This document shows positions 42,078 to 49,703 of a DNA stretch of 64,000 nucleotides, piece after piece (position 1 is the first letter of the stretch; every line of letters starts with the position of its first letter). Below the pieces are notes generated by a model, which worked only from the letters and a program-made list of their open reading frames with translations, was not told where the DNA came from and did no database searches. The stretch is from an uncultured Opitutaceae bacterium (GTDB taxonomy: Bacteria > Verrucomicrobiota > Verrucomicrobiia > Opitutales > Opitutaceae). The stretch spans positions 2,365,627-2,429,626 of the forward strand of contig OX638348.1 in NCBI GenBank assembly GCA_951813085.1, written 5' to 3'. The position numbers were made by a program, and so were the translations under genes.

Positions 42078-42638
42078 ATGATTTCCAAAAAGTCCATCCT
42101 TTACCTCCTCGTAATCAGCATAGCCTTCGGATTCGCCGGCTGTAAGAAAAAGCCCCGCCGACCTAACCCGCTTGACACGGTAATTGCCTCTTCCGCCTCT
42201 GGTGGAGATGAAATATTCCTAGATCAGAGCGGTCCTGGAACGTTGGCGCCGGGCGAAATTCCGCTCATTGGGGGACAAGGGGACAGTGGTGAGATCGGAG
42301 AACGAGGCATCATCACAGAGATCATCTATTTCGATTTCGACTCATCTAGCATCAAAGCGAGTGAACGCGCGAAATTGTCGATTGTGGCTGATTACGTGCG
42401 CAACAATCCTAGTCACCAAGTAATCGCCGAGGGCCACTGCGATTGGCGCGGCACGCCGGAATACAATTTGGCTCTAGGAGATCGTCGTTCGCAAAGCGTA
42501 CGTCAGTACCTCGAAACGCTGGGAGCTTCTTCCGTTCGGCTGGAGACGCGCTCCAAAGGGGATCTCAACGCCCTTGAGGATGCGTCGGCTGCTCAGATGG
42601 CGGAAGATCGGCGGGTCGAATTTCTCGTCGTTCGCTAA
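42078..42638 (+). CDS. pal: peptidoglycan-associated lipoprotein (OmpA-like)
   Basis: A 186-residue lipoprotein with lipobox GFAGC, Cys22. After a Gly/Pro-rich linker the OmpA/Pal domain begins at IIYFDFDSSSIKASERAKL. It continues with VIAEGHCDWRGTPEYNLALGDRRSQSV (in pieces; G-H-C-D-x-R-G-T is the peptidoglycan-binding motif) and ends AEDRRVEFLVVR. It links the outer membrane to peptidoglycan within the Tol-Pal system; tol genes are not in view. A rho-independent terminator follows 27 bp after the stop. Confidence 0.93.
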   Translation: MISKKSILYLLVISIAFGFAGCKKKPRRPNPLDTVIASSASGGDEIFLDQSGPGTLAPGEIPLIGGQGDSGEIGERGIITEIIYFDFDSSSIKASERAKLSIVADYVRNNPSHQVIAEGHCDWRGTPEYNLALGDRRSQSVRQYLETLGASSVRLETRSKGDLNALEDASAAQMAEDRRVEFLVVR

Positions 42639-42664
42639 GGTCGCGACCATTTGAATTTAAATTC

Positions 42665-42695
42665 GCCCGCGCTTCTTCGGAACGCGGGCTTTTTT
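42665..42695 (+). terminator. rho-independent terminator after pal
   Basis: GCCCGCG (42665-42671), loop CTTCTTCGGAA, CGCGGGC (42683-42689), then a run of six T. It terminates pal transcription. Confidence 0.85.
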
Positions 42696-42923
42696 ACGCT
42701 CAAAAAGGAAGGGCTGAGCACCCGATTCCGCTCGCTATTTTCAGTCGGTCTCGTACTATCGAGCTCTCCCGATTCGCAGCATTGCGCAAGTGTAACACAA
42801 AAACCTCAACAGATTATTGAAGTTTCTATCCAAAGTGGTATGGAATCGGCTTCAAAGACTTTGAGGCGCTTCTTTATTCGAAGCGTTTCAGGTCTTAATC
42901 GATATAAAATAGAAAATAAGCAC

Positions 42924-43241
42924 ATGAAAAAAGCGACTAAGAAAACGGCCAAAAAGGCGGCTAAGAAAGCGGCAGCGAGCAAGCGCTCGAAGACCGTAAT
43001 CGAGGCGGCAATCAATGTGGGATTCGGCAATGCCCTGTTTATCCGAGGCGATGCTCCAGGACTTTCCTGGACTAAAGGCATCCCGATGGACTGCAAAGGC
43101 GCTGATTCTTGGACCATCACTATGGCCCAAGTTAAAGATGCCTTTGAATACAAGGTATTGATAAATGACGTACATTGGGCCATTGGAGGCAACGAATTGG
43201 CAAAGCCAAACGCAACCAATTCGATCGCTCCTAGCTTCTAA
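42924..43241 (+). CDS. histone-H1-like tail fused to a carbohydrate-binding-like domain
   Basis: A 105-residue protein. Residues 1-24 are a Lys/Ala repeat (MKKATKKTAKKAAKKAAASK) like bacterial H1-type tails. The remaining 80 residues form a small beta-sandwich: GFGNALFIRGDAPGLSWTKG then DSWTITMAQVKDAFEYKVLIND and VHWAIGGNELAKPN. The W-x-x-G and F-E-Y-K-V patterns resemble starch/glycogen-binding modules (CBM20/48 type). Function unknown; nucleic-acid or polysaccharide binding is plausible. An open frame extends upstream to 42651, but the A-rich leader and composition favour ATG 42924. A strong terminator follows. Confidence 0.72.
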   Translation: MKKATKKTAKKAAKKAAASKRSKTVIEAAINVGFGNALFIRGDAPGLSWTKGIPMDCKGADSWTITMAQVKDAFEYKVLINDVHWAIGGNELAKPNATNSIAPSF

Positions 43242-43265
43242 AGATCGCGAACTCTTAAACTGAAA

Positions 43266-43300
43266 CGCCCGCTGCCTTTTGCAGCGGGCGTTTTTTTTTT
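43266..43300 (+). terminator. rho-independent terminator interrupted by the IS1595 element
   Basis: CGCCCGCTGC (43266-43275), loop CTTTT, GCAGCGGGCG (43281-43290), then ten T (43291-43300). It is a perfect 10-bp stem. The IS1595 element begins immediately after the tenth T; eight of these T are the target duplication. Confidence 0.95.
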
Positions 43301-43323
43301 GGGAATTATATCCCAAAGTGACA
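43301..43323 (+). repeat. left terminal inverted repeat of the IS1595 element
   Basis: GGGAATTATATCCCAAAGT plus GACA; 22 of 23 positions match the right end in reverse complement. Confidence 0.92.
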
Positions 43324-43381
43324 TTTTTTCTTGCCGCCTGTGACTCTGTGATGTAAGCTGATATCACATTAGGAGGAAATC

Positions 43382-44353
43382 ATGGCGCAGAAAGCACCGG
43401 GTAAGCATCAGCGCAAAGGGCTTACTCTACTACAGATTGCGGATATGTTTGGCGAAGAAGGCAGCGCGCGTCAATGGCTGGAAGACCAGCGTTGGCTCGA
43501 TGGTCCATACTGCCCTCACTGCGGTTCTTTTAACGTGAAAGTGGGTGTGGCCCACAAGTCAATGACTCATCGGTGCAATGACTGCCCCAAGAAGTCGATG
43601 TTCAGCGTTCGCGTAGGAACCGTTATGCAGGGATCGAAGTTGCCTTATCGCGTGTGGGCTGTAGGAATTTACCTGTTTACGACTAACCTTAAGGGTATCA
43701 GTTCCATGAAATTGCATCGTGAATTAGGTATAGGACAAAAAGCAGCGTGGTTCATGCTGCACCGTCTGCGCGAAGCATATTCCTCCAAGGATCCAATATT
43801 TTCCGGCCCTGTTGAAGCCGATGAAACCTACATAGGAGGCACGGAAAAGAACAAACATTCCCACAAGAAACTAAAGTCAGGTCGAGGCGCAGTTGGCAAA
43901 ACTGCTGTTGCTGGCATTCGGGATCGGGAAACGGGTCAGGTTGTCGCTAAGGTTGTTGACAAGACAGATGCAAAGACGTTGCAAGGCTTCGTCACCGGCC
44001 ACACTACCGAATGCGCGACCGTCTACACAGACGACGCCAGCGCTTACAAGGGGATCAACAGGACGCATGAGGCAGTTCGCCATTCGGTCGGTGAGTATGT
44101 TCGGGAGCAAGCCCACGCAAACGGGTTGGAAAGCTTCTGGGCACCGCTCAAACGCGCCCACAAGGGTACTTCCACAAAGTTGTCCCCAAAACACCTGAAC
44201 CGTTACGTGAATGAGTTCTCAGGCCGTCACAACGTGCGTCCGCAAAGTACCATCGACCAAATGTCAGGTGTGGTTGCTAGCATGGAAGGCAAACGCCTTC
44301 GCTACGTTGACTTGATTGCGGGCAATGGCTTGAGTTCGGGGGCGCGGACGTGA
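43382..44353 (+). CDS. IS1595 family transposase
   Basis: A 323-residue transposase. The N-terminal zinc ribbon is CPHCGSFNVK...CNDCPKK (residues 36-65). The DDE/N domain has VEADETYIGGTEKNKH (first Asp and the family Y-I-G-G motif), VYTDDASAYKGI (second Asp) and NGLESFWAPLKRAHKGT (Glu position). This is the ISXO2-like/IS1595 arrangement. A strong Shine-Dalgarno AGGAGG lies 5 nt before ATG 43382. It mobilises the 43301-47016 element. Confidence 0.95.
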   Translation: MAQKAPGKHQRKGLTLLQIADMFGEEGSARQWLEDQRWLDGPYCPHCGSFNVKVGVAHKSMTHRCNDCPKKSMFSVRVGTVMQGSKLPYRVWAVGIYLFTTNLKGISSMKLHRELGIGQKAAWFMLHRLREAYSSKDPIFSGPVEADETYIGGTEKNKHSHKKLKSGRGAVGKTAVAGIRDRETGQVVAKVVDKTDAKTLQGFVTGHTTECATVYTDDASAYKGINRTHEAVRHSVGEYVREQAHANGLESFWAPLKRAHKGTSTKLSPKHLNRYVNEFSGRHNVRPQSTIDQMSGVVASMEGKRLRYVDLIAGNGLSSGART

Positions 44354-44372
44354 GCGGAAGAAGGATTTTCTT

Positions 44373-45566
44373 ATGTGGCATTGGGATCAGGGGCGAATGT
44401 CATATTTCCAGTACGATATACTGAGAACGGTGGCCAGATTTGTCACGACGCATGTATGGACACGTGGTGGCTCAAATCTTATCCGTGATGAAACGGGGCT
44501 CCCTTTCGCAGCACCTGAAACTCATACGCCTTGGCGCAACTACTCTCGTATTTTCAAGCTGTGCCTACTGGTAAGTGAGAACGATGGCGTGGCTGTTCCA
44601 ACGCCAGTTGCGCAAATCCTAACACAAGCCGGGGCTGTTACCTGCGACGAGTATCTCCACTTTTTGGTTGAAGCTACCACCGATCCGTCGCCAGCTCTGG
44701 CTGGCTGGAAAGCCGTTGCAGAAGGTCAGGCAGTTAAGCATCCATTGTGCTTTGCACTCAAGTATCTACTGGCGAAGATTGCGGGCCCAAATGAACCAAT
44801 TACATCGATTTACGAAGTCATTGGTGCATACATCGACAGTGATTTTTCTGGTGACGAAGATGACACCGCTTTTCTCGGACTTATGGCAAAACACAGATCC
44901 TACGAGGAGATCGGAAAGAATGCGGATCCGCGACAAGCGCGTGAAAGCATAAAGTTTATCTCGCAGATCTCATATCTTCACAGTGATGGGAGCAACATCA
45001 TCACATCACTCAGCCAAGAGGATGCGATGAACATCTTTCAAGACATTCACCCCATCTCTGGCCCACGAGAAGAAGATGGCGATCTTGAAATTCAAAGGCT
45101 TGCGGCACTGTTTAAGGACGGCAGTGAGCATGATTTCTTTGACTACAAAACCACCATCGTATCCGATGTTGTGGAGAGTGGCTTCTCTGAGGGCAGCAAA
45201 GTCAAAAAAACCCACATTGTGATCGAAAGAAACTCGAAATTGCGGGACCTCTTTTTTGATCGCAAACCGACTTCTGTTTGTGACGCATGCAGTATGGATA
45301 CCAAGAAGAAATATCCTTGGGTGGAACGCGTCCTCGATCTCCACCACATTCTACCGCTTTCATCTGGCACCAGAGTGGATTCAAGAACAGGCACAATGCT
45401 CAATGATTTGGTGCCCGTTTGCCCGACCTGCCATAGATCTATACATCGCTTCTACGATGGCCATCTCAAGGCTTCGACGCGAAAGGACTTCCTTAACGAA
45501 AAGGAAGCCCGCGACATTTATGCCCAAGCCAAGGGAGAGATAGTTAAGGGAGATTGTCATGTTTGA
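44373..45566 (+). CDS. HNH endonuclease (putative restriction enzyme)
   Basis: A 397-residue protein. The N-terminal 290 residues are unlike a named domain; HWDQGRMSYFQYDILR at the start recurs in uncharacterised restriction proteins. The C-terminal HNH nuclease domain (residues 300-360) has C-x2-C (CDAC), LDLHHILPLS (catalytic His pair), LNDLVPVCPTCHRSIH (Asn, second C-x2-C and final His). It overlaps the methyltransferase start by 8 bp, the usual tight coupling of a type II restriction-modification pair. Target sequence unknown. An alternative start is ATG 44397. Confidence 0.85.
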   Translation: MWHWDQGRMSYFQYDILRTVARFVTTHVWTRGGSNLIRDETGLPFAAPETHTPWRNYSRIFKLCLLVSENDGVAVPTPVAQILTQAGAVTCDEYLHFLVEATTDPSPALAGWKAVAEGQAVKHPLCFALKYLLAKIAGPNEPITSIYEVIGAYIDSDFSGDEDDTAFLGLMAKHRSYEEIGKNADPRQARESIKFISQISYLHSDGSNIITSLSQEDAMNIFQDIHPISGPREEDGDLEIQRLAALFKDGSEHDFFDYKTTIVSDVVESGFSEGSKVKKTHIVIERNSKLRDLFFDRKPTSVCDACSMDTKKKYPWVERVLDLHHILPLSSGTRVDSRTGTMLNDLVPVCPTCHRSIHRFYDGHLKASTRKDFLNEKEARDIYAQAKGEIVKGDCHV

Positions 45567-46776
45567 TAGCGCCGTTAGAAAATCCGCTGCATCTGTATCA
45601 CTTCGGAAGCAACGCGAGATTTTCGCCTTCGCCGAGAAGGAACGGATAGAACTGGCCGATGCTCTCGCTCACTTTGGAAAATCCCTCGATGATCTAGTCT
45701 ATGAACACTCGCGCAAACAAGTTTGGTCGGGGGGGGTGCCACGATCTCTGGAAGATTTCAGAGGCGCACAACACCACATTCCAATGGTTAGCTTCTTTAC
45801 GGGGTGCGGCGGCATCGATCTTGGCTTTGAAGCTGCGGGCTTCGAGCATGTCGCTGCATTTGAGTTCAATGAGTTGTTCTGCAAGACGCTTCGAAAAAAC
45901 CGTCCTAAGTGGAAAGTGTTTGGCCCGCCCAGTGATGCTGGTGACGTGTCAAAGGTCTCCGAAGTTATTGCAGCACTGGAGCCTATCATATCTATTAACT
46001 TTGAAGGTATTTTTGCAGGTGGTCCGCCCTGTCAGCCGTTCTCCATCGCTTCCAATCAACGGTTCTCAAAGTCTGGCACCAACTTCAAACGTGTTGGGTT
46101 CGAACATGAGAGAAATGGAAACCTTCTGTTTGATTATGTGTCCATAATTAAGTACTTTCGACCAGCTTGTTTCTTAATTGAAAATGTCCCTGGCTTGCGT
46201 GATCTTGATGGTGGAGAACAGCTCTCTGCGGCCATCAAAGATCTAAGAAAAACTGGCTATGAAGTAGAAATGCCAACCGTCCTCAACGCTGCTGACTACA
46301 ACGTTCCCCAGTTTAGGGCTCGCCTATTTGTCGTTGGAACGCGCACTAACCGATCCATAATTTTTCCCACACCGGATGAAATACAATATGGCGCGGGCTC
46401 TGTGCTTCTCCAAAAACAGGGGCAAGCCCCAAACACGGAGACACGATCTCACAAACTAGGGTCGGTCCAGCGATATGCACGTTTGGACTACGGCCAACGT
46501 GACCAGCTTGGGAGAGTAGATCGGCTGTCACCTTGTCGCCCATCAAAGACGGTCATAGCAGGCGGAACAAACGGCGGCGGGCGCTCACATTTGCACCCGG
46601 AAATACCCCGCACTCTTAGCGTTAGAGAGTGCGCAAGATTACAGACGTTCCCTGATAATTATACCTTCGTTGGGCCAACTGCTCGGCAATTCACACAGGT
46701 AGGAAACGCCGTTCCGCCTGTTCTCGCCGCGCAGCTTGGGTTGTCTCTTACCCGCTCTGTTTTTGGCGTGAGTTAG
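45559..46776 (+). CDS. C5-cytosine DNA methyltransferase
   Basis: A 405-residue m5C methyltransferase with all ten motifs in order: I FFTGCGGIDLGF (about residue 79), IV AGGPPCQPFS (catalytic Cys158), VI LIENVPGL (about 207), VIII PQFRARLFVVG, IX RTLSVRECARLQTFPDNY, X QVGNAVPP. An N-terminal extension of about 75 residues precedes motif I. It transfers methyl to cytosine in double-stranded DNA, protecting it from the co-encoded HNH enzyme. The restriction target must lie in the variable region (residues about 280-340), not predictable here. Confidence 0.95.
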   Translation: MFDSAVRKSAASVSLRKQREIFAFAEKERIELADALAHFGKSLDDLVYEHSRKQVWSGGVPRSLEDFRGAQHHIPMVSFFTGCGGIDLGFEAAGFEHVAAFEFNELFCKTLRKNRPKWKVFGPPSDAGDVSKVSEVIAALEPIISINFEGIFAGGPPCQPFSIASNQRFSKSGTNFKRVGFEHERNGNLLFDYVSIIKYFRPACFLIENVPGLRDLDGGEQLSAAIKDLRKTGYEVEMPTVLNAADYNVPQFRARLFVVGTRTNRSIIFPTPDEIQYGAGSVLLQKQGQAPNTETRSHKLGSVQRYARLDYGQRDQLGRVDRLSPCRPSKTVIAGGTNGGGRSHLHPEIPRTLSVRECARLQTFPDNYTFVGPTARQFTQVGNAVPPVLAAQLGLSLTRSVFGVS

Positions 46777-46809
46777 GTAAGGGGTGAAAAAAGCAGATGG
46801 AGATAAGCC

Positions 46810-46983
46810 ATGACCAATTCAAACACCAAGACTCTTACTGAAAAGCTCGCGGATTCCCATTACCAACCAAGCAAGGCAGAGATGGAGCAGGAATACGACA
46901 TGCCCCGTGCGGATATGGAATGTCTGCGCGGGGCGTTCTTCCGCCCTTCCAAGGCGGGAAGGCCGAAGCCGGATCAAAATTGA
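46810..46983 (+). CDS. 57-residue small cargo protein of the IS1595 element
   Basis: An ORF of 57 codons (ATG 46810, TGA 46981). It begins MTNSNTKTLTEKLADSHYQP, continues SKAEMEQEYDMPRADMECLRG and ends AFFRPSKAGRPKPDQN. A GGAG sequence lies 7-8 nt before the ATG. It is the last gene inside the element, ending 11 bp before the right inverted repeat. The pattern E-K-L-A-x-S-x-Y-Q-P-S-K-A-E resembles small proteins I have seen near mobile DNA in Pseudomonadota, but the function is unknown. Confidence 0.6.
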   Translation: MTNSNTKTLTEKLADSHYQPSKAEMEQEYDMPRADMECLRGAFFRPSKAGRPKPDQN

Positions 46984-46993
46984 TCTGGCACAG

Positions 46994-47016
46994 TGTTACT
47001 TTGGGATATAATTCCC
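46994..47016 (-). repeat. right terminal inverted repeat of the IS1595 element
   Basis: On the plus strand it ends TTTGGGATATAATTCCC; the reverse complement matches the left end in 22 of 23 positions. The target duplication TTTTTTTT follows at 47017-47024. Confidence 0.92.
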
Positions 47017-47040
47017 TTTTTTTTGCGCGTCTACTTTTTC

Positions 47041-47961
47041 CTACAAGTCAGATGCCGTGCGGCTGCGAGGGTGATACTCCTCATGAGCGGTCGCGACACG
47101 CTCGGACTCCACAGAGGTATAGATCTGGGTCGTTGAAATATCCGCATGTCCCAGCAGCTCTTGAATTATCCTTAAATCCGCTCCACCAGTCAGCAAATGA
47201 GTCGCAAACGAATGGCGCAGCCCGTGAGGCTTGATCGGCTTTTCGATTCCCGCCCGTTGCGCGTATTTCTTAACCAATGCCCATACCGTCTTGCGCGAAA
47301 TCGGAGTGCCTCGATTACTCAAGAAACAGCCGCTGCCGGTGTTTCCTTTGACGAGATGCGGACGGCCTTGCTGTATATATCCAGAAACCGCGATCACCGC
47401 TTGGAACCCCATCGGCACAACGCGCTCCTTTGAGCCCTTGCCATAGACTTTGATGGCGCCGTTCGCGATGTCTATTTGCTGCAGCAACGAACCGCATAGC
47501 TCGCTTACCCGCAATCCGGAGGAATACAGCAATTCCATAATCGCCCGATCCCGCATACCGATTGGGGTCGTCAGGTCGGGAGCCTCCAAAAGACTTTCCA
47601 TTTCGGCGATCGTCAATGCATCCGGCGCCTTACGCTTCAGCTTGGGACCGGAAACAAGCTCCACGAAGGAACGCTCAATCCGTCCTTCGTTCAGCAGAAA
47701 GGAAACGAACATCCGCAGGGCGCTCAATTTGCGGCAGAGGCTCGCATTGGAAATGTCGAGATCGCTTAGGCTGTAGATCCAGTCTGAAACGTCTCCGCCT
47801 TTCACCTCGCTCCAATCGCGGCGTCCGCGTTTCTTGCCCACGAATTGCGCAAATTGCGCAATATCCTGTTGATACGCGACAACCGTGTTATCGGAAAGGC
47901 CTTTCTCAAGCGACGCGAAGGCCAGATAGGCATCAGTCGCTTCAATAAGAGTGTCGCTCAC
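47041..47961 (-). CDS. tyrosine recombinase XerC/XerD
   Basis: About 306 residues. The N-terminal SAM-like core-binding domain (AYLAFASLEKGLSDNTVVAYQQDI, in part) is followed by the catalytic domain. Catalytic residues: Arg in LLYSSGLRVSELCG, Lys in VYGKGSKERVVP, H-x-x-R in PHGLRHSFATHLL, His in LLGHADIST and Tyr in TTQIYTSV. The size and sequence fit the chromosomal dimer-resolution recombinases; XerD is slightly favoured, but no dif site is visible. The start is either GTG 47961 or TTG 47970. It is convergent with the IS1595 element, whose insertion lies 25 bp beyond the stop, separating it from its shared terminator. Confidence 0.92.
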   Translation of the reverse strand: MSDTLIEATDAYLAFASLEKGLSDNTVVAYQQDIAQFAQFVGKKRGRRDWSEVKGGDVSDWIYSLSDLDISNASLCRKLSALRMFVSFLLNEGRIERSFVELVSGPKLKRKAPDALTIAEMESLLEAPDLTTPIGMRDRAIMELLYSSGLRVSELCGSLLQQIDIANGAIKVYGKGSKERVVPMGFQAVIAVSGYIQQGRPHLVKGNTGSGCFLSNRGTPISRKTVWALVKKYAQRAGIEKPIKPHGLRHSFATHLLTGGADLRIIQELLGHADISTTQIYTSVESERVATAHEEYHPRSRTASDL

Positions 47962-48021
47962 GGATACCAACTCAAAGCGGATAGGAGCCCCTCAGCAAGG
48001 CTCTATTGAGCCCATTGAGCG

Positions 48022-48294
48022 CTAGCGGCGACGGCGAGGACCGAACGAGCGTCTCGGCGCGTTTCTAGGACGAGCGTTGTTCTTGAGGCGGTAAGTGATT
48101 CTCGCTTTGTCCAGGTCGTAAGGACTCATCTCCATCTTCACCATGTCCCCCGTGGTGATCTTGATGAAATGCTTGCGGAGCTTACCTGATATATGGGCAA
48201 GGACAGTATGGCCATTCTCGAGCTCTACCCGGAACATCGTCCCTGGGAGAACTGCGACTATTTTGCCTTCTACTTGGATACCTTCGTCCGCCAT
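48022..48294 (-). CDS. infA: translation initiation factor IF-1
   Basis: A 90-residue IF-1 with the S1-like OB fold: [42 protein letters not shown] and [14 protein letters not shown]. Canonical IF-1 is 72 residues. Here a C-terminal basic tail follows ([20 protein letters not shown], 20 residues), which probably contacts rRNA. It blocks the ribosomal A site during initiation. It is 61 bp downstream of xerC/D's start on the same strand side. Confidence 0.95.
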   Translation of the reverse strand: MADEGIQVEGKIVAVLPGTMFRVELENGHTVLAHISGKLRKHFIKITTGDMVKMEMSPYDLDKARITYRLKNNARPRNAPRRSFGPRRRR

Positions 48295-48409
48295 ATATTA
48301 GTTTAAAATGACCAGCGACCACTGGCTCTTGCATTAAAAGAGCATCGTGTCTTTCATATCTCCCTTATTAGTCAAGAGTAATACGCTATGAGACGAATCC
48401 CTGATTCCT

Positions 48410-48952
48410 ATGGTTTACGCTAGGAAAGCCGCCCCCGATTGCCCGTTCCAGAAACGGTTCCCGTCTCAACTCATCCGCGACGACGTCTTCTACATGACCC
48501 TGGCCTACAACGAGGCCATCGATGCCTGGCACTCCAATGAAGTCCCCATTGGCGCCGTCATTGAATGCGAGGGACAGGTCGTGGGCAAAGGCAGCAATCA
48601 AGTCGAATCCGCGAACGACCCTACCGCCCATGCCGAAATGATCGCCATTACGCAGGCGGCCAATTCCCTGGAAGACTGGAGATTGAACAAGGCAACGCTG
48701 TTCGTCACCAAGGAACCCTGCCCGATGTGCTCCGGAGCCGCCATCATGTCCCGGCTTGGTCGCCTCGTCTACGCCGTTCCCGATAGCAAGATGGGTGGAC
48801 TCGGGGGAGCATTCGACGTCAATGGGTATCCAGGAATGAATCACACTTCAATTATTGACAAAGGCGTGCTACACGATGATTGCCTAGAGTTGATACAGAC
48901 CTTTTTTCGACTCAAGAGAGAATCCGAGTCAGAAGGATTTGACAAAGTATAA
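48410..48952 (+). CDS. tadA: tRNA adenosine(34) deaminase
   Basis: A 180-residue deaminase of the cytidine/deoxycytidylate family. Zinc-binding and catalytic motifs are THAEM-like AHAEMIAI (H-A-E) and EPCPMCSGA (P-C-x-x-C). VPIGAVIECEGQVVGKGSNQ is the TadA entrance, and RLVYAVPDSKMGGLGG the C-terminal loop. It converts A34 to inosine in tRNA-Arg. ATG 48410 gives a 28-residue extension before the core; ATG 48494 is an alternative. Divergent from infA. Confidence 0.88.
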   Translation: MVYARKAAPDCPFQKRFPSQLIRDDVFYMTLAYNEAIDAWHSNEVPIGAVIECEGQVVGKGSNQVESANDPTAHAEMIAITQAANSLEDWRLNKATLFVTKEPCPMCSGAAIMSRLGRLVYAVPDSKMGGLGGAFDVNGYPGMNHTSIIDKGVLHDDCLELIQTFFRLKRESESEGFDKV

Positions 48953-49005
48953 TCTTTATTTAATAAAATCAGCCCAATCGCTAATCTTAAACATCATAAT
49001 ATAAC

Positions 49006-49617
49006 ATGGCATACGAACTCCCTTCATTGAATTACGCATACGACGCTCTCGAGCCTCATATCGACGCGCGCACGATGGAAATCCATCACACGAAGCATCA
49101 CCAAACCTACATCAACAATGTCAACGGAGCTCTGGAAGGCCACGACGCTCTCGCCGCGAAATCAGTAGAGGGCTTGATTTCAGATTTGGACGCAGTGCCT
49201 GAGTCGATTCGCGGCGCCGTTCGCAACAATGGCGGTGGCCATGCCAACCACAGTCTCTTCTGGACCGTCCTCGGGCCCAATGGCGGCGGCGAGCCGGTAG
49301 GCAAGCTGGGAGAAGCGATCAACAGCGAGCTCGGCGGACTCGACAGCCTCAAGGCGGATTTCGCCAAGGCGGGCGCGACTCGCTTCGGTAGCGGCTGGGC
49401 TTGGATCTGCGCGCGCGACGGTAAGCTATGCGTGTGTTCAACCCCGAACCAGGACTCCCCTCTCATGGATGGAGGCAAACCGGTTCTTGGCCTGGACGTT
49501 TGGGAGCACGCCTACTACTTGAACTACCAGAATCGCCGTCCCGACTACATCGCAGCCTTCTGGAACGTGGTCAACTGGGAAGCCGCCAACGCGAACTACG
49601 AAGCGGCCATCGGATAA
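49006..49617 (+). CDS. sodA: superoxide dismutase, Fe/Mn type
   Basis: A 203-residue SOD. Metal ligands: His in [14 protein letters not shown], His in [12 protein letters not shown], and Asp/His in [26 protein letters not shown] and the Gln in NQDSPLM are closer to Mn-type enzymes, though cambialistic activity cannot be excluded. Cytoplasmic dismutation of superoxide. The 5' region is AT-rich and the tadA stop lies 53 bp upstream. A bidirectional terminator follows. Confidence 0.95.
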   Translation: MAYELPSLNYAYDALEPHIDARTMEIHHTKHHQTYINNVNGALEGHDALAAKSVEGLISDLDAVPESIRGAVRNNGGGHANHSLFWTVLGPNGGGEPVGKLGEAINSELGGLDSLKADFAKAGATRFGSGWAWICARDGKLCVCSTPNQDSPLMDGGKPVLGLDVWEHAYYLNYQNRRPDYIAAFWNVVNWEAANANYEAAIG

Positions 49618-49645
49618 TTCGCTTCGGCATTTACAGATTTTCAAG

Positions 49646-49676
49646 GCGCCGTCGGCTCAGCTGACGGCGCTTTTTT
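49646..49676. terminator. terminator between sod and the lysine aminomutase gene
   Basis: GCGCCGTC (49646-49653), loop GGCTCAGCT, GACGGCGC (49663-49670), then six T. Lies between the two convergent genes and may serve both. Confidence 0.85.
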
Positions 49677-49703
49677 CGTATAGGACCGGTACCCTCTAAT
49701 ACG

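Larger units (their letters stand above)
43301..47016. mobile_element. IS1595-family element carrying a restriction-modification cargo
   Basis: A 3716-bp element. The left end GGGAATTATATCCCAAAGTGACA (first 23 bp) matches the reverse complement of the right end with one mismatch. It is flanked by eight T on each side (43293-43300 and 47017-47024), the 8-bp target duplication known for the IS1595 family. Contents: transposase, HNH nuclease, m5C methyltransferase and a 57-residue ORF, all on the plus strand. Unlike most host genes in the window these genes have Shine-Dalgarno-like sequences (AGGAGG before the transposase), which suggests transfer from another phylum. Inserted between the histone-tailed gene and the convergent xerC/D gene. 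Confidence 0.92.
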
